Assembly: GCF_000374445.1 (NCBI RefSeq) | Contig: NZ_KB894410.1 | Location: 1-64,000, forward strand | Length of the DNA: 64,000 bases | Direction: 5' to 3' | Origin: Actinokineospora enzanensis DSM 44649 | GTDB taxonomy: Bacteria > Actinomycetota > Actinomycetes > Mycobacteriales > Pseudonocardiaceae | In this document: piece by piece, positions 18,650-29,600 of the stretch | Position numbering within the stretch: position 1 is the stretch's first letter | How the letters are laid out: the number at the start of each line of letters is the position of its first letter | The notes under the pieces: model-generated | Database searches by the model: none | The model's input: the letters and a program-made list of their open reading frames with translations, nothing else | Told to the model about the DNA's origin: nothing | Program-made: the position numbers and the translations under genes

Positions 18650-18722
18650 GCCGGCATAGCTCAATTGGCAGAGCACTCGCCTTGTAAGCGAAAGGTTGCG
18701 GGTTCGAGTCCCGCTGCCGGCT
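18650..18722 (+). tRNA. tRNA-Thr (anticodon TGT)
   Basis: The sequence folds as a standard cloverleaf. The 7-bp acceptor stem is GCCGGCA/TGCCGGC, the D arm GCTC/GAGC, the anticodon loop CTTGTAA (anticodon TGT, decoding ACA), and the T arm GCGGG-TTCGAGT-CCCGC. The outermost anticodon-stem pair is a mismatch. CCA is not encoded. The 3' part (18692-18712) is repeated at 19720-19740 beyond the NYN gene. Confidence 0.93.
18692..18712 (+). repeat. Putative attL: direct repeat inside tRNA-Thr
   Basis: A 21-nt segment of the tRNA 3' half, AAGGTTGCGGGTTCGAGTCCC, matches 19720-19740 at 20 of 21 positions. tRNA 3' halves are the usual attachment sites of tyrosine-recombinase elements. Confidence 0.6.
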
Positions 18723-18887
18723 CCCGCGCGCATCGTGCGCCTCTTTTGGAGAACGCCCAGGTCAACGGCTGCGCTTCGGTTCTCGCCTCGGCCGACTGGA
18801 TGGTCCATTGTGGTCACGGTCGGCGGTGGTCTCACCAGCGGACCCGATGTGGATCTCGGCGCGCTGTCGCCCAGCGGCAAAGGAAAA

Positions 18888-18908
18888 CCCGGCCCACGAG
18901 GGGCCGGG
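18888..18908 (+). terminator. GC-rich hairpin downstream of tRNA-Thr
   Basis: The inverted repeat CCCGGCCC - ACGA - GGGGCCGGG sits 166 bp past the tRNA and about 46 bp past the 3' end of the convergent NYN gene. It could terminate transcription from either side. Confidence 0.6.
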
Positions 18909-18954
18909 CGGGTATGGTTGCTCATCCTAGCCAGGAGGCTTCAAAACTTCAACA

Positions 18955-19686
18955 TCACCAGCCAAGAGGTTTCGTGTAGCCGCCTGTCGGATCGGGCAGC
19001 TGCTGACCCGTGTAGTCGGCTGCGACCACGCTCCGCCACCAGTGGTGACCTGCGCCGCTGGTCGGTCCTCTGGACAGCGCGCCAGCCGTGTAACCACCCC
19101 CGGGGTTGACCACGCCGACCGGGACTCGCTGCCAAGCCTCGTGTACAGGCATCCGCAGATCGCTGTCATTACTGATCACGACAGCCGCGTCCACGGCATC
19201 GGTCAGCACGTCCACCAGGAGGTGGGAGGCGACGTTGACGTCTGAGCCTTTCTCTTCCCACGTTCCGACGGACGCTATGAACGTAGCCGCGGGCTGTGCC
19301 AGTCCCTGAGTCTGGATCATGATTGGCCACGCCGGTCGAGCTGTTACCGGCCTGCCGCGCCGGTCGGGCGTCGCCAGTGGACGCTTGATGACCTTGCTGA
19401 TGTAGGAGCCGAATTCGATGTAGTCGACACTGCGGCTCGCGAGCAGTGCCTTGAGGTAAACGTCTTGATCGGCTGCTCCGCTGGGATTCCCTGCTCCGCT
19501 GATTCGAGCTGTGCAGTAGACGATTCGGTGCACCGTCGCTCCCGGCCATATTTGAGCTTGCTCGGCCACCAACTTGGTTGCCAAGGCGCGAATGTCGAGC
19601 CAGCGCCAGCCGGGTGTGCCCCGACCGCAAGCCTTTCTTCCCCCGTAGTACAGATTGTAGCCGTCGACGTAGATGCCAACTCGCAT
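18955..19686 (-). CDS. NYN-domain (LabA/DUF88-like, PIN-fold) protein
   Basis: A 243-aa protein with a NYN domain, a PIN-like fold that typically cleaves RNA. Acidic metal-site residues are in [16 protein letters not shown] (D8), in [15 protein letters not shown] and in [12 protein letters not shown]. About 40 residues of Gly/Thr-rich tail follow. Base composition is visibly lower in GC than the flanks (one 60-bp stretch at 19441-19500 counts 36 G+C), suggesting transfer. It lies between tRNA-Thr and a partial copy of the same tRNA's 3' end, so it appears to be the cargo of a small island. A tRNA or phage-RNA target is plausible but unproven. Confidence 0.85.
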   Translation of the reverse strand: MRVGIYVDGYNLYYGGRKACGRGTPGWRWLDIRALATKLVAEQAQIWPGATVHRIVYCTARISGAGNPSGAADQDVYLKALLASRSVDYIEFGSYISKVIKRPLATPDRRGRPVTARPAWPIMIQTQGLAQPAATFIASVGTWEEKGSDVNVASHLLVDVLTDAVDAAVVISNDSDLRMPVHEAWQRVPVGVVNPGGGYTAGALSRGPTSGAGHHWWRSVVAADYTGQQLPDPTGGYTKPLGW

Positions 19687-19719
19687 CTGACGACCTTAGC
19701 AACACGAGATCGCGCCCTT

Positions 19720-19740
19720 AAGGCTGCGGGTTCGAGTCCC
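19720..19740 (+). repeat. Putative attR: partial tRNA 3' duplicate
   Basis: AAGGCTGCGGGTTCGAGTCCC repeats tRNA-Thr positions 18692-18712 with one mismatch. The following bases no longer match the acceptor stem, so this is a fragment and not a functional tRNA. Confidence 0.6.
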
Positions 19741-19965
19741 TGCGGTCAGCTTCTGCATCACCGAGACGGTTCCTTTCGGCCCGGGAATACCGTCGGCGTG
19801 TTGGGAAATGCGCGCCCACGAGTTGGTGAATACCCGAGGAGCCTGCCGTTCCCGCCGACTCCACGTACGCGCGCGGACACGCCCCGCACACGGTTCGTGG
19901 CGAGGTGTGCAACGGTGGCCTGTGCTGGGACGATGTGTCCGTCGACCGTCGTAGAGGGTGTGGGG

Positions 19966-20781
19966 GTGCCGGTGGCCGGGGAACCGAGGATTCGGGCCGG
20001 GGCCGCGACCGATGTCGGTCTGGTCCGGGTGGCCAATGAGGACAACTACGTCATCACGGCCAGCGTGTTCGCCGTGGCCGACGGGATGGGCGGGCACGCG
20101 GCCGGGGACGTGGCCAGCGGCCTGGCGGTGGCCGGGCTGGCGCAGCTGGGCACCGAGGGCACGGTGCGGCCGGACGACGTGCGCAGGCACATCGTGCGGC
20201 TCAACGGCGACATCCTGGCCGCCGCCGCGCGCAACCCGGAGCAGGCCGGGATGGGGACCACGGTCACCGGGCTGTGCCTGGTCGACTTCGCCGGGTCCCC
20301 GCACTGGGTGGTGTTCAACGTCGGCGACTCGCGGGTCTACCGCTACGCCGAGAAGGACGTGCCCGGGGTGCGCGTGCTGGAGCAGCTGACCGTGGACCAC
20401 TCCGAGGTGGGCGAGCTGGTGGCGGCGGGGAAGCTGAGCCCCGCCGAGGCCGCCGTCGACCCGCGGCGCAACGTGGTCACCCGGGCCCTCGGGTCGCCCG
20501 CCGCGCCCGAGCCGGACCTGTTCGTGTACCCGCTGACCGCGGGCGAGCGGTTCCTGATCTGCTCCGACGGCCTCACCGGCGAGCTGGACGACGCGGCCAT
20601 CGCGGGCCTGCTCGACCGCGAGGAGGACCCGCGGGACGCCGCCGCGACCCTGGTCCGCGCGGCCGTGGCCGCGGGCGGCCGGGACAACGTGACCACCGTG
20701 GTGGTCGACCACGTCGCCGCCGACCCGGGCGCGGGCGACACTCCCGCCGACGACGAGACCGCGCCGCGACAGGTGGGCTGA
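19966..20781 (+). CDS. PP2C-family Ser/Thr protein phosphatase
   Basis: A cytosolic PPM/PP2C metallophosphatase of about 271 aa. The metal-binding signatures are present in order: the D of GAATDVGLVRVANEDN (about residue 16), VADGMGGHAAGD, GMGTTVTGL, ICSDGLTGELDD and GGRDNVTTVVVD. The start is taken as GTG 19966 with AGAGGG 7 nt upstream; an in-frame ATG at 19933 is the alternative. It is the first of seven plus-strand genes and lies 2 bp from the FHA gene. It is the natural eraser for the kinase two genes downstream. Confidence 0.92.
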   Translation: MPVAGEPRIRAGAATDVGLVRVANEDNYVITASVFAVADGMGGHAAGDVASGLAVAGLAQLGTEGTVRPDDVRRHIVRLNGDILAAAARNPEQAGMGTTVTGLCLVDFAGSPHWVVFNVGDSRVYRYAEKDVPGVRVLEQLTVDHSEVGELVAAGKLSPAEAAVDPRRNVVTRALGSPAAPEPDLFVYPLTAGERFLICSDGLTGELDDAAIAGLLDREEDPRDAAATLVRAAVAAGGRDNVTTVVVDHVAADPGAGDTPADDETAPRQVG

Positions 20782-20783
20782 GC

Positions 20784-22037
20784 ATGGAGGTCCGGTACCG
20801 GCCGGGGCAGTGGGTGGCGGTCACCGGACCGCGAACCTGGCTGCTGGTGGCGGCCGCCGCGGACGCGCCGCTGGTGGCCCGCTGCTGGCAGCTCGCCCGG
20901 ACCGGTGCCGACGAGCTGGAGCTGCTGAACGCGCTGGTCGCCGAGGGCCTGCGCGCGGTGCGCGGGTTCGCCGTGGCGGGCTACGCGGACGGGGTCGGGC
21001 AGGTGGTGGTGCGCGGCGAGGTCACGGTCACCGCCGTCGACGCCGACGGCACCGAACGGGTGGTCACCGCCGAGGGCATGGCCACCTGGGTGGAGTCCCG
21101 GCTGACCGGCTCCCTGGCGCGGCTGCTGTTCACCGGCCCGGTCGCGGACGGGCCCGCGTTGCCGCTGGACAGCGGGGTCGTGCACGCGGGCGCCCTGGAG
21201 ATCATCGTCGGGCAGCGGCTCGCGGGTGTCCGCGCGGAGCAGGCGGACACGCCGATCGAACCCGTCTCCGACGCCGTCGCCCATGACCACCTTTTCGGGG
21301 CCGAGCCGGATCCGATTCCCATCGAGCCGGACCCCATTCCTGTCGAGCCGGATCCGATTCCCGTCGAGAAGCCCGCGCCCATTCCGGTGTCCGCCGACAA
21401 GCCCGCGGAATCCCGCTCCGAACCGGCCCCGGAGATCGGGAACACGACCTTGTTGACGCCGGTGCCCGCCATCCCCGAGGGCACCACCAACGTCATCACC
21501 CACCTGGCCTGGGCCGTGGCCGACGACCCGGGCGCCACCCGGATGCGCGCCACCGGCCCGTCCGCGCCGCCGACGCCGATGGTGGTGCTCGCGATCCGCT
21601 GCGAGTCAGGGCACTGGAACCCGCCGCACGCGCTGTCCTGCCGGGTGTGCGGGTCGGGTGTGCCGCCGCAGCAACCGATCGAGGTGCCGCGCCCCTCGCT
21701 CGGCGTCCTCCGGCTCACCACCGGCGACCTGGTCCAGCTGGACCGGGGTGTGCTGCTCGGCCGACAACCCGACACCGCCGCCGTCGACCAGCCGGTGCGC
21801 CCGCACGTGGTGCGGCTGCGCAGCCCGCTCGGCGACATCTCCCGCAACCACGTCGAGGTCCGCCTGCACGGCTGGCAGGTGCTGGTGGCCGATCTCGGCT
21901 CGCGCAACGGCACCGTGGTGTGCCCGCCCGCCGACCTGCCCTTCGACCTGGTGGCGCGGCAGCCGGTGGAGATCCAGCCGGGCACGGTGGTGAACCTGGC
22001 CACGGACATCGGGTTCGTGTTCGAGGTGACCGGGTGA
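20784..22037 (+). CDS. FHA-domain protein with zinc-ribbon-like segment
   Basis: A 417-aa protein. Residues 1-150 form an unassigned beta-rich domain starting VRYRPGQWVAVTGP. A linker carries three tandem EPDPIP-type repeats (about 174-195). A CxxxH...CxxC segment lies near 273-290 (CESGHWNPPHALSCRVCG), and a phosphothreonine-binding FHA domain occupies about 325-410 (GVLLGRQP, SRNHVEVRLHGWQVLV, DLGSRNGTVV). FHA domains bind phosphothreonine, so this is the likely adaptor for the adjacent kinase. The GTGA overlap with the kinase shows translational coupling, and the phosphatase lies 2 bp upstream. No membrane segment is present. Confidence 0.9.
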   Translation: MEVRYRPGQWVAVTGPRTWLLVAAAADAPLVARCWQLARTGADELELLNALVAEGLRAVRGFAVAGYADGVGQVVVRGEVTVTAVDADGTERVVTAEGMATWVESRLTGSLARLLFTGPVADGPALPLDSGVVHAGALEIIVGQRLAGVRAEQADTPIEPVSDAVAHDHLFGAEPDPIPIEPDPIPVEPDPIPVEKPAPIPVSADKPAESRSEPAPEIGNTTLLTPVPAIPEGTTNVITHLAWAVADDPGATRMRATGPSAPPTPMVVLAIRCESGHWNPPHALSCRVCGSGVPPQQPIEVPRPSLGVLRLTTGDLVQLDRGVLLGRQPDTAAVDQPVRPHVVRLRSPLGDISRNHVEVRLHGWQVLVADLGSRNGTVVCPPADLPFDLVARQPVEIQPGTVVNLATDIGFVFEVTG

Positions 22038-23593
22038 GCCGCCCGGGGCCACCCGAGATCCCCGGTCTGGACCTGGTCAAGTTCCTCGGCTCCGGCGGCT
22101 TCGCCGAGGTCTACCTCTACCGCCAGGACAAGCCCAAGCGCGAGGTCGCGGTCAAGGTGCTCTCGGACGCCGCGCCCGCGGTGCGGTTCACCGAGGAGGC
22201 CGACGCCATGGCCGAACTCGGCGACCACCCCAACATCGCGCAGGTCTTCTTCACCGGGGTGAGCGTCGACGGTCGCTCCTTCCTGGTCATGCCCTATTAC
22301 CCGCGGGCCAACTTCGCCGAGCGGGTGCGCACCGAGCGCGTCGGCGTCGCCGAGGTGCTGCGGGTCGGGGTGCGGATCGCGGGCGCGGTGCAGGCCGCGC
22401 ACGAGGTGGGCATCCTGCACCGGGACATCAAGCCAGCCAACGTGCTGGTCGACCGGCTGGGCGAGCCCCGGCTGGCGGACTTCGGCATCGCGGGCCGGGC
22501 AGGCACCGGGTTCGCCGCCGACGCCGGGGTGCCGATGTCGGTGCCGTGGTCGCCGCCGGAGGTGCTGCGCGGCGAGCCGTCCACCTTCCAGTCCGATGTG
22601 TACTCGCTGGGCGCCACGGTCTGGCACCTGCTGGCAGGCCGGTCGCCGTTCGAGGTGCCCGGCGGGGACAACGGGGTCGACGCGCTGGTCCAGCGGATCG
22701 AGCACACGGACGTGCGGCCGACCGGGCGCCCGGACGTGCCCGCCGAGCTGGAGCGGGTCCTGGCCCGCGCGATGTCCCCGCACCCGGGCGACCGCTACGG
22801 GAGCGCACGGGAGTTCGCCCAGGCGTTGCGCGCGGTCGAACAGAGCGGCGACCTGCCCGCGCAGACGACCGTGCTGCCACCCCCGCGGCCGCGGCCCAAG
22901 CCGGATCCGGTCGAGGAGACCCGGCTGCGCTCGCCCGCCGAACCGGGCGCGGAGACCCGGTTCCGGGCACCGTCCTATGTCGAACCGGCCGAACAGACCC
23001 GCGCGCGGCCGATTGCCCCGATCGGTCCATCGCTCGTTCGTCCATTGGCAACCCCACCGCCCGTGCCGGTCCACTTCGACCCGCCCGAGACCCCGTGGCG
23101 CCTCGAACCGAGCGTGTCGTCGCCCACACCCACCGTCCCGGAGCCGATCATCACGCCCGAACCCGAGCAGCCCGCGCCGCGCCGACCGTGGGCCGCGCTC
23201 GTGCTCGGCGGGGTCGCGCTCGTCGCCGCGGCCGTCACCGGGGCGGTGCTCCTCTCCGGCGGACAGCCGCCCGCGCCGGACCGATCACCGGTGGATCCCG
23301 GTGTGCGAGATCAAAACGCGGGTGGACCTGAGGCGCCGCCGGGCCGACCGACCGTCACCGCGACCAGGTTGACCACCGAGACGATCCGGTTCACCTGGAC
23401 CTATTCGGCCCAGTTCGACTCCGATACGTATGCCTGGCGGGTCGTCGACCAGTCGCGGAACGGAACGGAACCGGAACCGCACGTGGACCTCGCGGCCGCC
23501 CCGGGAACCGAGATCTGCGTTCAGGTCAAGGTCATCCGGCTGGACGGTGGGAACGCGACCGCCGACTGGTCGCCACCCGGGTGTGGAAGGTGA
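22034..23593 (+). CDS. Transmembrane Ser/Thr protein kinase
   Basis: A Hanks-type kinase of 519 aa. The kinase domain covers about 10-275, with glycine loop GSGGFAEVYLY, VAVKVL lysine, HRDIKPANVLV and DFGIAGRA. A Pro-rich juxtamembrane linker with repeated E(E/Q)TR motifs follows. A single transmembrane helix (about 388-408) leads to an external domain of about 110 residues that looks FN3-like (PTVTATRLTTETIRFTWTYS) and ends in Cys-containing sequence. There are no PASTA repeats, so it is not PknB. GTG 22034 overlaps the FHA stop. It should phosphorylate the FHA protein or other locus members in response to an envelope signal. Confidence 0.92.
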   Translation: MSRPGPPEIPGLDLVKFLGSGGFAEVYLYRQDKPKREVAVKVLSDAAPAVRFTEEADAMAELGDHPNIAQVFFTGVSVDGRSFLVMPYYPRANFAERVRTERVGVAEVLRVGVRIAGAVQAAHEVGILHRDIKPANVLVDRLGEPRLADFGIAGRAGTGFAADAGVPMSVPWSPPEVLRGEPSTFQSDVYSLGATVWHLLAGRSPFEVPGGDNGVDALVQRIEHTDVRPTGRPDVPAELERVLARAMSPHPGDRYGSAREFAQALRAVEQSGDLPAQTTVLPPPRPRPKPDPVEETRLRSPAEPGAETRFRAPSYVEPAEQTRARPIAPIGPSLVRPLATPPPVPVHFDPPETPWRLEPSVSSPTPTVPEPIITPEPEQPAPRRPWAALVLGGVALVAAAVTGAVLLSGGQPPAPDRSPVDPGVRDQNAGGPEAPPGRPTVTATRLTTETIRFTWTYSAQFDSDTYAWRVVDQSRNGTEPEPHVDLAAAPGTEICVQVKVIRLDGGNATADWSPPGCGR

Positions 23594-23670
23594 CCCGGTG
23601 AATCTGCAACATTGTCACCGCCCGGCACGATAGGGCCCAAAGACGGCTCGGGGACTCTGGCAGGGGACAC

Positions 23671-26600
23671 GTGGGTTTTATCAGGCGACACCGAACCGCC
23701 ATCGCTTCCTCGGTCGTGCTCGCGATCGGCGCGTCCGCGCTGGTCACCTTCGCGCTGTCGTCGACCGGCTACCCGGTGCGGCAGGTCGACCTCGACGACG
23801 GCGGCATCTGGGTCACCAGCGACCGCGACGGCCTCTTCGGCCGGTTGAACAAGCCCGCGGGCACCCTGGACGCGGCCTTCTACCCGCCCGGCGGCGCCCA
23901 GCAGGCATACCAGCTCGACATCGTGCAGGACGGCGCCGCGGTCGCCGCCCGCGACGAGACCACCGGCCGGTTGTTCCCGGTGGACGTCGCCCGCGCGGTC
24001 GCGTTACCTGAGCAGGGCTTAACCATCCCCGGCGACATGACCCTCGCCATGGGCGGCGGCACGCTCGCCGCGCTCGACCCCAAGACCGGCCGCGTCTGGG
24101 CCACCCGGGTGGACACCCGGGACGGCATGACGAACATGGGCACCCTGGACCCCGCGAACACCCCGGTGGCCACGGTCGACGCCGACGCCGCGCTCGCGGT
24201 GGGCGTGGACGGCACTGTGCGCGCGGTGGCGAAGTCCGGCAAGACCGCCACGATCCGCGCGAACAAGGACAACTTCGAGGACCCCGACTACTCGACGCTG
24301 CCGCATCCGTTGCGCAGCGTGCAGGTCACCGCGGTCGGCGGCGACATGGTCGTGCTGGACGCGGCCGCGGGCAAGGTCGTGCTCCCCGGCGGCCAGGAGG
24401 TCTCCGTCGGCGCGGACGCGAACGCCGCGGTGCAGCAGCCCGGCGCCGGTTCCGACACCGTCGTGCTGGCCACCTCGTCCACCCTGTACTCGGTCGGCAT
24501 CGCCGACGGTCGGGTCGTCGAGCTCTCGCACGCGGGCAAGGGCCCGCCCGCCGCACCGGTACGCCTCGGCGGCTGCGTGCACGCCGCGTGGGCGCGCACC
24601 GACTCCGGGTACGTGCGCTCCTGCGGCGGCGCCCCCGCCACCCCCGGCAACCTGCGCGACGCGCAGGTGCTGGCCAAGCCGATGTTCCGGGTCAACCGCG
24701 GCTCGGTCGTGCTCAACGACCTGGCCAACGGCGCGGTGTGGGACCTGAACACGCAGAAGAAGGTCGACAACTGGTCGGCGGTGAAGCCACCGCCGGTGCA
24801 GAACCCCAGCGACAAGTCCAAGGACGACAAGAACACCGACGCGGTCAAGGACAAGCCGCCGAAGGCCGTGGACGACGACCTCGGCGCCCGGCCCGGCCGC
24901 ACCACCGTGCTGCACGTGCTGGACAACGACTCCGACCCGGCGGGCAACATCCTGTCCATCTCGGCGGTCACCGCCCCGGACAACCCGGCGGTGAAGCTGG
25001 CCATCGCCCCGGACGGGCAGACCGTGCAGATCACCCTGCCGGACACCGTCGTGGACACCCGGTTCAAGTACACCGTCGACGACGGCCAGGGCCTGAGCGC
25101 GACCGCCTCGGTGAACGTCGACGGCCGCGGCCCGGACGACAACAAGCCGCCGGAGCTGCGGCCCGGCTACAAAGAACAGGACTGGAGCGTCGCCTCCGCG
25201 GGCGTGCTGTCCATCCCGGCCCTGGACGACTGGCGCGACTTCGACGGCGACCCGATCGTGCTGGCCGACGCGCACGTGGACGCGGGCGCGGTGACCACCA
25301 CCCCGGCCGGGTTCGTGGAGTACTCGGCGCCGCGTGACGCGGGCACCCGGCGGGTCGACTTCCGGGTCACCGACGGGCACGGCGAGCCGGTGATGGGCCA
25401 GGCCTCGGTGCGCGTGCTGGAGCCGACCGCCACCACCGCGGTGGCCGCGGTGGCCCAGCCGGACGTGGTGCGCGGCCAGGTGGGCCAGCCGATCCAGGTG
25501 CGGCCGCTGGAGAACGACCGCCCCGGCTCCGACCCGACCGACCCGCTGGCCCGGCTGCGGTTGGCGGGTGAGCTGTCCGCGCCGCCGAATGCGGCGGTCA
25601 CCACCGACCTGAAGACCAACCAGGTCACCGTGGTCGTGTCCCGGCCGGGCACGGTGTTCCTGGAGTACTCGGCGGCGTTCGGCAACGCGCCGTTCGCCAA
25701 GGGCAGCATCCGGGTGGACGCCACCCCGGCGCCGTCCGCGCCGCTGCCCCCGGTCGCGGTGCCGGACAGCGCGGTGGTCCGCGCGCAGCTGCCGACGCTG
25801 GTGGACGTGCTGGCCAACGACGTCGACCCGGCGGGCTCGCTGCTGGTCGTGCAGACCGCCGACCCGGTGGTGGACAACCAGCTCAAGGTCGCCATCGTGA
25901 AGGGCAGGTGGCTGCGGATCACCGCGCTCACCCCGACCCTGAGCCCCAACCCGCAGCTGGTCCGCTACACCGTCACCAACGGCCTGACCGGCGCGGTCAC
26001 CGGCGAGGTGTCGGTGACCCAGCTCGGCCCGCCCGCCGACGACACCCCGGTGCCGCGCGACGACTACGCCACCGTGCGCGCGGGCGACTCGGTCGCCATC
26101 CCGGTGCTGGACAACGACACCACGCCAGGCGGCTCGCCGATCTCGTTGCAGGCCAACGTGGAGGGCGCGCCCGCGCGCGGGCAGCTGTCCGTGACCGGCG
26201 TGTCCGACCCGGACCAGCAGGTGGGCACCGCGTACGTGACCGGCAACGTGGTCCGCTACGTGCCGCCCGCCGCCGTGGACGTCCAGACCAGGGTGTCGAT
26301 CGCCTACGTGGCGCTCAACCCCAACGGCGACCAGGCCGTCGGCCACGCGCACGTGACGATCAACCCGGCGCCCACGCCCGCCGTCCCGAACCAGGCGCCC
26401 GCGCCGCAGCCGGTGGAGGCGCGCGCGGTCGCGGGCGACACCATCAAGATCGTCATCCCGACCTCCGGGGTGGACCCGGACGGCGACTCGGTGACCGTCA
26501 CCGGCATCGGCTCGGCCGCCGCGCTCGGCCGGGTGATCGCCATCGGCGCCACCTCGGTCACCTACCAGGCCTACCCGACCAGCGCGGGCACCGACACCTT

Positions 26601-29600
26601 CAACTACGTGGTGACCGACCCGTACGGCAAGTCCGCGCAGTCCACCGTGCGGGTCGCGATCGTGCCGCCCGGCGACCCGCAGCCCGCGGTCGCGGTGGAC
26701 GAGGTGGTCACCGCCGCGCCGGGCGTCCGGCTCGCGGTGGACGTGCTGGCCAACGACCTGCATGCGCCCGGCGACCAGATCCGGGTCGAGCCGCTCGCCG
26801 AGCGGAACCCGAACCTGCCCAAGGACGTCACGCTCAACCCGGACACCGGGCTGATCGAGCTGACCGCGCCGGACCTCACCGGCAAGCCGCTGGTGGTCAT
26901 CTACGCCATCACCGGCGGGTTCGGCGAGCCGTCGCTGGCCAAGCTGACGGTGCGCGGCCAGAAGGACTACAACGTGCCGCCGATCGCGGGCGACACCTAC
27001 GCCGAGCCCCGGCCCGGCGCGGACACCGTCGAGGTGGACGTGCTCGGCGCGGCGGGCGATGTGGACGGTCCGGCCGAGGAGCTGACCGTCACCAAGGTCT
27101 TCGACGACAAGGCCTCCATCGCGGGCGGCAAGATCACCGTGCCGGTGCGCGACCAGCCGCGCACCGTCGCCTACGAGCTGCGCGACGGCGGTGGCGCCAC
27201 CGCGCTGGGCTTCGTGCACATCCCGGCCAACGGCAACGGCGCCCCCTATGCCAAGCGGGACCAGAGCATCGACGTCCCGGTCAACGGCAGCCGCACCGTG
27301 TCCGTGGCGGACTACGTGGTGGACCCGGCGGGCAAGCCGGTGAAACTCACCCTGGCCGACCGGATCTCCGCCTCGCCGTCCATCGGCCTCAAGGCGCACA
27401 ACGACGGCGACCAGAACCTGGTGCTCACCGCCGAGCCGAACTACAACGGCCCGGCCGCGGTCACCTTCGAGGTCACCAACGGCACCGGGGTCACCGACGG
27501 CACCACCGCCTACATCACGGTGCCCGTGCAGGTGGGCCCGGACGTGCCGATCCTGCGCTGCCCCACCGGCACCATCACGCTGATCGCGGGCGGCACCACC
27601 ATCGGCATGGACGTCACCTCGGTCTGTCACGTGTGGACGGCCAAGCCGGGCGGCGCGGCCGACCTCAAGTACACCGCCCGCTGGCAGAACGAGGCCGAGG
27701 GTGTCGACGTGGCTGGCGAAGGCACCCGCACCATCCGGCTCACCGCCTCCGGCGCGGCCCGGCCGGGTGCCAACGGCGTGCTGGAGATCGGTGTGCAGGG
27801 CTCGGAGGGCGCGCCGACCCCGTTCTCGGTCAAGGTCATCGCCGCGCCCGCGCCGTCGGTGTCGCCGGTGACCGTGGACGGCATCAAGGCAGGCGAGACC
27901 GCCGAGGTGAACCTGGCCGCCTACGTGCGCTCCCGGCTGCGCGACCCGGTCGTGTCCGTGGTGTCTGTGCGCCAGCTGGACGGCATGGCCGCATCGTCCA
28001 CTTCGGACGGCGCGACCGTGCGGATCACCCCGGGCGGCGACTCGCACGGCGTGATGAACTTCGAGGTGACGGTCACCGACGTGGCCGACACCAGCCGCAA
28101 CGACCGCAAGGTCCCCGGCCGCATCACGCTGCGCGTGCTCGGCACGCCGGACGCGCCCGGCGCCCCGGTGCCCGGCCGCACCACGCTGAGCAAGGTCGTG
28201 GAGCTGTCCTGGACCACCCCGGCCAACAACGGCGCCCCGATCGAGGGCTACGAGGTCGACTGGGACGGCGGCAGCCAGGCCTGCGCGGCCTCCCCGTGCT
28301 CGATCAACGGGCTGACCAACGGCCGCCAGTACACGTTCACCGTGAAGGCCCGCAACCTGGTCGGCTGGAGCAAGCCGAGCGTGGGCTCCGCACCGTCCAC
28401 ACCGGACGAGGTGCCCGGCGCGGTCGGCGGGCTCACCGCCTCCCAGCCGCGCGACGGCGCGGTCCAGCTGAACTGGACCGAGCCGCACAACGAGGGCAGC
28501 GAGATCCTTCGCTACGAGATCACCTGGACCGGCGGCGGCCGAACCACCGCGAGCGGCGGCGCCACCGGCGCCACCGCGACCGGGCTGGACAACGACACCG
28601 TCTACACCTTCACCGTCGTCGCGGTGAACGCCCAGGGCCCCGGCCCCGCGGCGACCACCACCGGCCAGGCCGCGGGCGTGCCCGCCCGGCCCGCCGCGCC
28701 CACCTTCACCGCGGCCCAGTCGGCCGACTCGTCCTCGCGCGCGGTACAGGTGAGCTGGAACGCGGTCGGCCCCAACGGCCCCGGCCCGGTCACCTACACG
28801 GTCAACCGCTCCGGCGGCGGCCGCGACAAGGTGGTGTGCGCCAACGTGTCCGGCACCTCGTGCGCCGACGACGGCCTCGCGAACGACGGCACGATCTACA
28901 CCTACACCGTCACCGCGACCAACTCCGCGCCCGGCGACAACCACACCTCCCCGCCCAGTCCGGGCGCGGAGATGGAGGCCACCGCCACCCCGGACCCGTT
29001 CACCTCGTCGTTCAAGGCCGAGGCGACCGGCGTGGACGGCCAGGCGAAGATCAGCTTCGACGCGCCCGCCTCACACGGCCGCAGCAACACTGTCACCTGC
29101 ACCTGGGGCGGCGGCAACAGCTGCGGTACCTGGAACTACGACCCAGAGGGCCGAAACAACGTCGAGTACACGGTCAACGGCCTGCCCAACGGCAAGGAGA
29201 CCGCCATCTCGCTGCGCACCTGCAACGGCAGCGGCGGCGGTGCCTACGCGGGCGACCCGTGCAACGCGCCCGGCACCGCGTCGGTCACCACCTTCGGCCC
29301 GATGCAGGACCTGCAGGTGGAGCTGACCACCACCAGCCAGGACGTCAACATCGACGTCAGCGTGGACCCGAACGGCAAGCCCGCGCAGGTCCGGGTGCAG
29401 AGCGCGAAGAACGACCAGACCTTCACCACCGAGGTGGGCGTCTGGAGCAAGAAGCTCGCCGACAACGACATCGGTTACGACACCACCGACACGGTGACCG
29501 TGACCGTGACGTCGCCGGGCAGGCCAACGCTGACCATGACGAAGACGATCAAGACCGGTCCGCCGCCGCCCACCCCCGAGGTCATCGTCAGCAAGGGCAA

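Noticed and set aside
19696-19760. Second complete tRNA after the NYN gene
   Set aside because: Only the T-arm region matches. There is no matching acceptor stem, D arm or anticodon arm, so it is a fragment.
20981-23074. Long antisense frame across the FHA and kinase genes
   Set aside because: The sense strand carries clear FHA and kinase motifs, and the antisense product is low complexity.
24019-28944. Very long open frame (about 1640 codons) antisense to the giant Ig/FN3 gene
   Set aside because: It is the mirror of a GC3-biased coding sequence, gives a His/Arg/Gly-rich product with no domain, and has no start context.
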